The translations under genes and the position numbers were made by a program. Below, piece after piece: positions 24,606 through 27,934 of a stretch of DNA of 27,934 nt. How positions within the stretch are numbered: the stretch's first letter is position 1; every line of letters starts with the position of its first letter. Source of the DNA: Betaproteobacteria bacterium (lineage in GTDB: Bacteria > Pseudomonadota > Gammaproteobacteria > Burkholderiales > SG8-41); NCBI GenBank assembly GCA_023266245.1, contig JAHFRO010000022.1:1-27934 (forward strand). Direction: 5' to 3'. The notes below the pieces were generated by a model, which had not been told where the DNA came from, searched no databases, and was given only the letters and a program-made list of their open reading frames with translations.

Positions 24606-24676
24606 GGTCGCATCCCGCAAGCGGGGCGGCTGGCGAGGTGGAGCAGGGGCCCCAACTTCAAGTTGGGGATGCGACC
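24606..24676. repeat. Two copies of a palindromic repeat in opposite orientation
   Basis: Copy A (24606-24626) begins GGTCGCATCCC and folds as CCCGC-AA-GCGGG. Copy B (24638-24676) is inverted: read on the minus strand it begins GGTCGCATCCCC, contains a 9-bp stem with one unpaired base (24650-24668), and ends GGGGCCCCTGCTCCAC. The outer boxes are shared while the inner stem differs. A third copy lies at 24844-24875. Confidence 0.6.
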
Positions 24677-24723
24677 CGAGATCAGACGCATAGGGGCCGC
24701 CCGCCGCCCTCGATCGCCTTCGA

Positions 24724-24790
24724 GGTCAGATCCCCGAAAAAAACTCGGGGCGCGTCGTAGGGCGGAAGAGGGACCCTCTGGGATCTGACC
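24724..24790. repeat. Nested inverted repeat
   Basis: GGTCAGATCCC (24724-24734) and GGGATCTGACC (24780-24790) are exact inverted copies. Inside are CCCCGA/TCGGGG around an A-rich loop (24732-24750) and AGAGGG/CCTCT-type symmetry near 24768-24779. The outer box resembles GGTCGCATCCC of the neighbouring repeats, so it may be a diverged member of the same family. Confidence 0.55.
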
Positions 24791-24843
24791 CCGGAGACGC
24801 GCGTGGGATCGGCATAGAACGACGCGCCATTGATCGGCTCCAC

Positions 24844-24875
24844 GGTCGCATCCCGCAAGCGGGCCCCTGCTCCAC
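24844..24875. repeat. Third copy of the GGTCGCATCCC repeat
   Basis: It begins GGTCGCATCCCGC as copy A does and ends GGGCCCCTGCTCCAC as copy B does, so it joins the features of both. It therefore shows the likely full unit: box, stem-loop, box. Confidence 0.6.
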
Positions 24876-24930
24876 GTTCCGCCGATCCCTCTTCCACTCT
24901 CCGGCGGTCCCTGCTCCGCGCTCCGGCGTG

Positions 24931-25464
24931 CTACTCCTCCTGGAGGTCCTGGCCGGGGAACAGCTCTTCGTTGAAGCCGAAGTTGCGCAGATCGCGGATG
25001 CGCATCGGGTAGAGTATGCCCGCGAGGTGATCGCATTCGTGCTGCACCACCCGCGCGTGGAAACCGCTCACGGTGCGGTCGATCGGCCTGCCAAACTGGT
25101 CGTAGCCCTGATAGCGCAGCCGCTGGTAGCGCGGCACCAGCCCGCGCATGCCGGGAACGCTCAGGCAGCCCTCCCAGCCCTCTTCGATATCCTCGCCGAG
25201 CGGAGTGAATGAGGGATTGATGAGCACCGTGTACGGCACCGGCTCAGCGTCGGGATAACGTGGATTGTGTTCCACGCCGAAGATCGCCGCTTGCACTCCG
25301 ACCCCGATCTGGGGTGCCGCCAGCCCCGCCCCGTTGAGGGCCCTCATGGTGTCGTCCATGTCCGCGATCAGCGCATGCAGCTCGGGCGTGTCAAATCGTT
25401 CCACCGGCCGCGAGGGCTCAAGCAGCCGCGGGTCGCCCATTCTCAACACCGGCCTAACCGCCAT
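24931..25464 (-). CDS. def: Peptide deformylase
   Basis: Removes the formyl group from the N-terminal Met of new proteins. The 177-residue metalloenzyme has the three family motifs: GAGLAAPQ (45-52), EGCLS with the metal-binding Cys100, and QHECDHLAG with His142 and His146 as ligands and Glu143 as catalytic base. The ATG at 25464 lies inside the 3' end of the phosphorylase gene (11-bp overlap). That suggests translational coupling with the salvage genes and not with fmt, its usual partner elsewhere. Confidence 0.97.
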   Translation of the reverse strand: MAVRPVLRMGDPRLLEPSRPVERFDTPELHALIADMDDTMRALNGAGLAAPQIGVGVQAAIFGVEHNPRYPDAEPVPYTVLINPSFTPLGEDIEEGWEGCLSVPGMRGLVPRYQRLRYQGYDQFGRPIDRTVSGFHARVVQHECDHLAGILYPMRIRDLRNFGFNEELFPGQDLQEE

Positions 25465-26200
25465 CGAGCATCACCAGTTTTTCGAGGATGTTGTGCACAC
25501 GCGCCATGGCCTGTTGCGAGACCGCGCTGATCTCTTCCAACTGGATGCCGTGGGCGCTCGCGCCGCGACCCGCGGCGTAGTTAACCACCACCGCGATTGC
25601 CGCATAACACAAACCGATCTCGCGCGCCAAGGCCGCTTCCGGCATACCGGTCATGCCCACGATATCGGCGCCGTCGCGCTCCAGCCGGTTGATTTCCGCC
25701 GCTGTCTCCAGCCGCGGTCCCTGGGTCGCGCCGTAGACGCCCCCCGCAATGACTGCCTCCCCGGACGCTGCCGCCGCCTTGAGCAGCCGCTCACGCAGTG
25801 CTTCGCAGTAAGGATGAGTGAAGTCGATATGCGTCACGCTGTGATCGGTGCTGCTGAAGAAAGTGGACTTGCGCCCGTAGGTGTAATCGATGATCTGATC
25901 GGGGACTGCGAGCTTGCCGGGTACGAGATCGGAGCGAATGCCGCCGACCGAAGCGACCGACACCACGTCCCGCACCTTCTGTGAGTGCAGCGCCCAGAGG
26001 TTGGCGCGATAGTTCACCTCGTGCGGCGGGATGGTGTTCCCATAGCCGTGACGCGCAAGAAAAACCACTTCCCGCCCGTGGATCCTGCCGAAGGTGAGCG
26101 CTGCCGACGGTTCTCCGTACGGCGTGCGCACCACCTGGCGCCGCGTTGCTTCAAGAATGGCGAGCTGGCTCAGCCCGCTGCCACCGATAATCGCTAGCAT
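25454..26200 (-). CDS. S-methyl-5'-thioinosine phosphorylase (MTAP/PNP family)
   Basis: Phosphorolysis of a methylthio-nucleoside to a purine base and 5-methylthioribose 1-phosphate, recycling the by-product of polyamine synthesis. The 248-residue protein has IIGGSGL (4-10), the phosphate-binding RHG (50-52), NYRANLWAL (63-71), TQGPRLETAAE (159-169) and DIVGMTGMPEA (179-189). The base-binding segment reads VVNYAAG with Asn207 where adenine-specific MTAPs have Asp, which points to a 6-oxopurine substrate, that is methylthioinosine. Many genomes label such genes mtnP. I chose ATG 26200 (MLAIIGGSG); the longer frame to 26269 only translates 7-bp DNA repeats. The upstream hpt would use the hypoxanthine released. 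Confidence 0.87.
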   Translation of the reverse strand: MLAIIGGSGLSQLAILEATRRQVVRTPYGEPSAALTFGRIHGREVVFLARHGYGNTIPPHEVNYRANLWALHSQKVRDVVSVASVGGIRSDLVPGKLAVPDQIIDYTYGRKSTFFSSTDHSVTHIDFTHPYCEALRERLLKAAAASGEAVIAGGVYGATQGPRLETAAEINRLERDGADIVGMTGMPEAALAREIGLCYAAIAVVVNYAAGRGASAHGIQLEEISAVSQQAMARVHNILEKLVMLDGG

Positions 26201-26303
26201 CGAAATGATGAGTGATGAATGATGAATGATGAGTGAGGACCGCGACGCGCGCTGCTCGATGCCGAGCATCGGTCTTCATTCTGCACTCTGCACTCTGCAC
26301 TCA
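26201..26303. repeat. Two 7-bp tandem repeats flanking a small inverted repeat
   Basis: GATGAGT/GATGAAT units occur four times at 26207-26234 and CTGCACT three times at 26281-26301. Between them CGATGC (26257-26262) and GCATCG (26266-26271) form a short stem. The stretch separates hpt from the phosphorylase gene and has no visible Shine-Dalgarno for the latter. Confidence 0.75.
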
Positions 26304-26855
26304 TCACTGCTCTTTTAGCGCATAGATCTCAGGAAGATTGCGCCACGCGCCCTTGACGTCCATGCCGAAACCGAACACGTAGCGGTTGGGCACCCTCAAT
26401 CCCACGAAATCGGCACGGGCCGGTTTCGCGCGCCCCGTATCCTTCTCCGCGAATACCGCGCTGAGAACGCGGCTGGCGCCCGCCGCGAGGAGTTTTTCGC
26501 GTACCGCGGCGAGCGTCCGCCCTTCATCCAGGATGTCATCCAGCACCAGCACCACCCGTCCCGCCACCGCCGTGCCCGGCGTCACTTTCCAGGAGATCTC
26601 GCCGCCGCGGGTGGCGGCGCCGTAGCGGGTCACCTCGAGATAATCGAACTCGAGCGGGAATCTGAGCTGCGGCAGCAGCTGCCCGGCGAAAATCACGGCT
26701 CCGCGCATCACGCACAGCACCAGCGGGAAACTCTCGGCGAGCGCCGCCGAGATCTCGCGCGCCAGGCGCGCCACTGTCTCGGACACGACGGCGGCGGAAC
26801 AGAGCTGTTCCGCCGTCTCGAGTATGCGCCGCGCTTTTTCCGGAGAGAGGTTCAA
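26304..26855 (-). CDS. hpt: Hypoxanthine phosphoribosyltransferase family protein
   Basis: Converts hypoxanthine or guanine with PRPP to IMP or GMP. The 183-residue protein has the PRPP-binding loop VVLVLDDILDEGRT (101-114) with the acidic pair Asp106/Asp107, the flexible-loop segment DYLEVTRYG (71-79) and the base-binding KPARADFVGLRVPNRYVFGFGM region. The start is TTG at 26855, overlapping the stop of the DsrE-like gene as TTGA; no better start or clear Shine-Dalgarno is seen, so initiation probably depends on coupling. It lies upstream of the methylthioinosine phosphorylase, whose product hypoxanthine it can salvage. Confidence 0.93.
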   Translation of the reverse strand: MNLSPEKARRILETAEQLCSAAVVSETVARLAREISAALAESFPLVLCVMRGAVIFAGQLLPQLRFPLEFDYLEVTRYGAATRGGEISWKVTPGTAVAGRVVLVLDDILDEGRTLAAVREKLLAAGASRVLSAVFAEKDTGRAKPARADFVGLRVPNRYVFGFGMDVKGAWRNLPEIYALKEQ

Positions 26856-27220
26856 TAGGTGAAGGTGACGACCCGTTCGTCCATCGCCTGCTGGATCACG
26901 TAGGCGCCGCCGACGGTTTCCTCGATTTCGGGGATCAGGTCATTGCCCCACAGGTCGAGGGTGGGTGTGCACACCTTAAAATGCACGCCGGCCTCGTGGG
27001 CATCTTTGATGATGTCGTAAACGCTCTTGGGCGAGCCCTCCTTGAGGTAGAGCTTCTCCGCAACCCCTTTCTTGGCGAGCTCGCCGGCGCGCGCTGTCAG
27101 TATCACTTCCACCTCATATTCCATTGCGGCCGCCACCGCGGCCTGGAAAAAGGGCGCTCCCAACTCGGCAGCGTTCCTGGGATCGGTGTTCACCATCACG
27201 ATCATCAGCTTGTCCGCCAT
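26852..27220 (-). CDS. DsrE/DsrF-like (peroxiredoxin-like) small protein
   Basis: A 122-residue cytoplasmic protein with the alpha/beta DsrE-type fold, starting LMIVMVNTDPRN, with an AAAMEYEVEVILTARAGEL segment and a C-terminal AYVIQQAMDERVVTF. It has a single Cys, residue 84 in FKVCTPTLDLWG, at the place where sulfur-carrying family members have their active Cys. Family members take part in sulfur relay (TusBCD, DsrEFH), but many single-gene members have no known role. GGAG precedes the ATG at 27220. It overlaps hpt by four bases. The function here is unknown. Confidence 0.8.
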   Translation of the reverse strand: MADKLMIVMVNTDPRNAAELGAPFFQAAVAAAMEYEVEVILTARAGELAKKGVAEKLYLKEGSPKSVYDIIKDAHEAGVHFKVCTPTLDLWGNDLIPEIEETVGGAYVIQQAMDERVVTFTY

Positions 27221-27436
27221 GGCAATCTCCGGTCGACGACCCGCTTAGTGCTCAGGTGGTGCGCGTTGAGCGGCGCTAGGCCGTCCGCTCCAACGCGCAG
27301 CGCTTACCCAGCGCCAGGTGTCCAATCCTATCGCGCGTTGAACGGCAACCTGGCTGTCCGTTCGAACGCGCGAGGTTAAACCGGCGCCAAGCGTCCAGTT
27401 TAACCTTATTATAGTGCTGCGATTGCGGCGTGCGCG
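27221..27436. other. 216-bp non-coding gap with hairpin repeats
   Basis: Lies between the galU end and the DsrE-like gene, both on the minus strand. It holds two related hairpin units in tandem (listed separately). No hairpin with a T-run on the minus strand was found, so no intrinsic terminator for galU can be called. The ribosome-binding site GGAG for the DsrE-like gene is at its left end. Confidence 0.7.
27261..27406. repeat. Two tandem ~72-bp units, each with a GCGCGTTGA-type hairpin
   Basis: Hairpin 1 pairs GCGCGTTGAGCGG (27261-27273) with CCGCTCCAACGCGC (27285-27298), one bulge. Hairpin 2 pairs GCGCGTTGAACGG (27333-27345) with CCGTTCGAACGCGC (27358-27371), one bulge. Each is followed by a GCGCCA-G-GTCCA block (near 27311 and 27385). 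The second unit adds a 9-bp perfect stem AGGTTAAAC (27373-27381) with GTTTAACCT (27398-27406). Confidence 0.6.
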
Positions 27437-27934
27437 CTATTTCCGGATACGGCATCCCAGGCCGCTCAGGTATCTCCTGAATTCCGCACCGACTTCCGGG
27501 TGCCGCAGGGCGTACCTGAAGTTGGCCTGCAGATAGCCGAGCTTGCTGCCGCAGTCGTAGCGCACGCCGTCAAATTCGTGCGCCAGCACCTCCTGCTCGA
27601 CGAGCAGCGCCGCAATGCCGTCCGTGAGCTGGATTTCTCCGCCCGCCCCGGGCTTGACCCGCCGCAGGTGGTGGAACACGCGCGGGGTCAGCAGATAGCG
27701 GCCGATCACGCCGAGCGTGGACGGGGTGGATCGCGGGTCGGGTTTTTCAACGATACCGGTAATGCGGTGCGGCGTACGCGAGCCGCGGCGGATCGCGACG
27801 ATCCCGTAGCGCTGTGTGTCTTCGCGCGCGATATTTTCCACCGCGATCACAGAGCAGGCACGACGATCGAAGATCCGCACCATCTGCTTGAGCACCGGCG
27901 GGTTGCCGTCGATCAGGTCATCGGCCAGCACCAC
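27437..27934 (-). CDS. galU: UTP--glucose-1-phosphate uridylyltransferase (partial, N-terminus outside window)
   Basis: Makes UDP-glucose from UTP and glucose 1-phosphate for cell-surface sugars and nucleotide sugar metabolism. Only about 165 C-terminal residues are in the window; the GalU family is about 290-300 residues, so the GTG at the right edge is an internal codon and not the start. Visible family motifs are VLADDLID at the edge, RYGIVA, GIVEKPDP, STLGVIGRYLLTP and GAGGEIQLTDGI, followed by the C-terminal YDCGSKLGYLQANF. The nucleotide-binding N-terminal loop is not visible. Confidence 0.95.
   Translation of the reverse strand: MVLADDLIDGNPPVLKQMVRIFDRRACSVIAVENIAREDTQRYGIVAIRRGSRTPHRITGIVEKPDPRSTPSTLGVIGRYLLTPRVFHHLRRVKPGAGGEIQLTDGIAALLVEQEVLAHEFDGVRYDCGSKLGYLQANFRYALRHPEVGAEFRRYLSGLGCRIRK

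Larger units (their letters stand above)
24411..24930. other. 520-bp non-coding region rich in inverted repeats
   Basis: Lies between the convergent genes glnD and def. No frame here has a recognisable protein or a ribosome-binding site. Its first quarter is a MITE-like element and the rest is a mosaic of short inverted and direct repeats, listed separately. No hairpin followed by a T-run was seen for either neighbour. Confidence 0.8.

Noticed and set aside
24606..24895. CRISPR array
   Set aside because: Repeat copies are few, in mixed orientation, unevenly spaced and self-complementary with variable cores; there are no regular spacers and no cas genes.
26201..26269. N-terminal extension of the phosphorylase
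   Set aside because: The extra residues (SSLIIHHSSLIIS type) are the translation of 7-bp DNA repeats. The family start is MLAIIGGSG at 26200.
27261..27371. Integron attC-like sites
   Set aside because: GTTGAGC and GTTGAAC fit the GTTRRRY core, but the partner RYYYAAC core is imperfect, the inner L boxes do not pair, and no integrase or cassette array is present.

Overview
This window looks like chromosomal core DNA of a high-GC betaproteobacterium. The evidence is the block rpsB-tsf-pyrH-frr-uppS-cdsA-dxr-rseP-bamA-ompH-lpxD-fabZ-lpxA-lpxB-rnhB in its usual proteobacterial order, the ppsA/ppsR divergent pair with a SpoU-type RNA methyltransferase beside it, and a map-glnD pair divergent from rpsB. 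The genus cannot be read from the sequence. Nothing in the window is a phage, an insertion sequence or a CRISPR array, and no rRNA or tRNA gene was seen.

Layout, left to right. Positions 1-2368 hold ppsA (minus strand, last few codons outside the window), divergent from its regulator ppsR (2445-3269). A SpoU/TrmH-type RNA methyltransferase (3270-4064) follows on the minus strand, and its start overlaps the end of an EgtB-like gene that I call senA (4061-5365). Divergent from senA, across 47 bp, is senB (5413-6360). Together they are the two dedicated genes of selenoneine biosynthesis: a selenosugar synthase and the iron oxygenase that joins the selenosugar to hercynine. No senC/selD-like gene is in the window. 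The long minus-strand run from 20717 down to 6357 makes ribosomal protein S2, EF-Ts, UMP kinase and ribosome recycling factor. It continues with undecaprenyl diphosphate synthase, CDP-diglyceride synthase, DXP reductoisomerase, RseP, BamA, Skp/OmpH, LpxD, FabZ, LpxA, LpxB and RNase HII, that is translation factors followed by isoprenoid, phospholipid, outer-membrane protein and lipid A assembly. On the plus strand, map (21011-21811) and glnD (21816-24410) are transcribed away from rpsB.

Right part. After glnD comes a 520-bp non-coding stretch with a MITE-like inverted-repeat element and a mosaic of nested palindromes. The minus-strand genes then run galU (partial at the right edge), a DsrE-like small protein, hpt, a methylthioinosine-type phosphorylase and def. 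The phosphorylase and hpt form a plausible salvage pair: the hypoxanthine released by the first is the substrate of the second. Two further repeat-rich gaps lie at 26201-26303 (7-bp tandem repeats) and 27221-27436 (two related hairpin units in tandem).

The most interesting part is the compact senA/senB pair. It appears to sit inside a block (rnhB / RNA methyltransferase / ppsR / ppsA) that I recall as contiguous in other betaproteobacteria. Other points worth noting are the structured rpsB leader with a good promoter, several TTG starts (two with well-placed AGGAG sites), and the intergenic repeat clusters.
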